Source: an uncultured Eubacterium sp.
Lineage (GTDB): Bacteria; Bacillota; Clostridia; Lachnospirales; Lachnospiraceae
Reading direction: 5' to 3'
Length of the DNA stretch: 51,703 nucleotides
NCBI GenBank assembly: GCA_945939115.1
Contig: CAMEVC010000017.1
Location: 1 to 51,703, forward strand
The translations under genes were made by a program, and so were the position numbers. This document shows, one piece after another, positions 51,490 through 51,703 of the stretch (position 1 is the stretch's first letter; each line of letters starts with the position of its first letter). Under the pieces are notes generated by a model. It did not search any database. It saw nothing but the letters and a program-made list of their open reading frames with translations, and had not been told where the DNA came from.

Positions 51490-51703
51490 TAAGCTGTCGG
51501 CGAAAAACGACAAGCTGATAATCAGTTCTTTGATAATTGAATAGAAAGACAACCTTGAAATTCTTTGAGAATTTTAATGATTCATTAATGAATCTTGCGA
51601 GTATCGAAAGATACACGAACCTAAACAGTAAGTTTTGGTATTTTATTTAAGCTAGTTAGTTTAATACTGACGAGGCAGACTTAAACAAGTTGCTTTAGCA
51701 GCT
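51490..51703 (+). other. Leader of an rRNA operon (5' of 16S)
   Basis: The string CAGTTCTTTGATAATTGAAT (51523-51542) is the box typical of Firmicute pre-16S leaders, involved in processing. Two hairpins follow (GATTCAT-TA-ATGAATC and GTATC-GAAA-GATAC). The conserved 16S start (AGAGTTTGATC) is not reached before the window ends. Between the tRNA terminator and this promoter (51338-51457) nothing else is seen. Confidence 0.75.

Overview
The window is about 51.7 kb of low-GC Firmicute chromosome. The protein set points to an anaerobic gut clostridium of the Lachnospiraceae type: Shine-Dalgarno sites of the AGGAGG type, TTGACA/TATAAT promoters, a PheB-Hom-LysC cluster, a SecA-PrfB cluster, a c-di-GMP-I riboswitch and a long-form hibernation factor. 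I cannot fix the genus from sequence reading alone. No prophage, CRISPR array, insertion sequence or complete mobile element was recognised.

Left part (1-16 kb) is accessory in character. It holds a voltage-gated-type K+ channel, a Cys-rich U32-peptidase-like protein, a decayed beta-helix surface-protein fragment, a lone chemoreceptor, and a cytoplasmic LamG-like/FG-GAP protein that may act on pectin-type polysaccharide. A PadR-HAAS-DUF4097 envelope-stress-type operon follows, with a clear promoter and palindromic operator. Next come a regulator/amidohydrolase pair divergent from a membrane-anchored Ser/Thr kinase, a VanZ-like/DUF4352 group, an ArsB/NhaD-like permease and a CbbX/SpoVK-like AAA ATPase. 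The last two genes are bracketed by two copies (13040-13174 and 15777-15919) of an unusual hairpin element. Its short core sequences are conserved, while its long stems differ completely in sequence yet remain almost perfectly self-complementary. This is the most unexpected structure in the window.

Middle part (16-30 kb) is mostly metabolic and housekeeping: a histidine phosphatase, a membrane-anchored surface protein, M18 aminopeptidase, tRNA dihydrouridine synthase, two SDR oxidoreductases, citrate synthase, EPSP synthase, a CgeB-like glycosyltransferase, a serine hydrolase and a CDF metal transporter. Both SDR genes are convergent with a neighbour and share a 4-nt stop-codon overlap with it.

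The 663-base gap at 30223-30885 holds three perfect DnaA boxes in AT-rich DNA, then a promoter and a multi-hairpin leader in front of hpf/raiA. That position matches the known raiA structured-RNA class.

Right part (30.8-51.7 kb) is entirely plus-strand core genome: hpf, secA-prfB-cheW-malQ, a c-di-GMP-I riboswitch controlling a secreted CAP-domain protein, pheB-hom-lysC, tex, the t6A/processing cluster tsaE-tsaB-rimI-rnz-(unknown)-tsaD-ispD, a membrane protein with a tandem-repeat tail, tRNA-Ser(UGA), and the promoter and leader of an rRNA operon whose 16S gene lies beyond the right edge.
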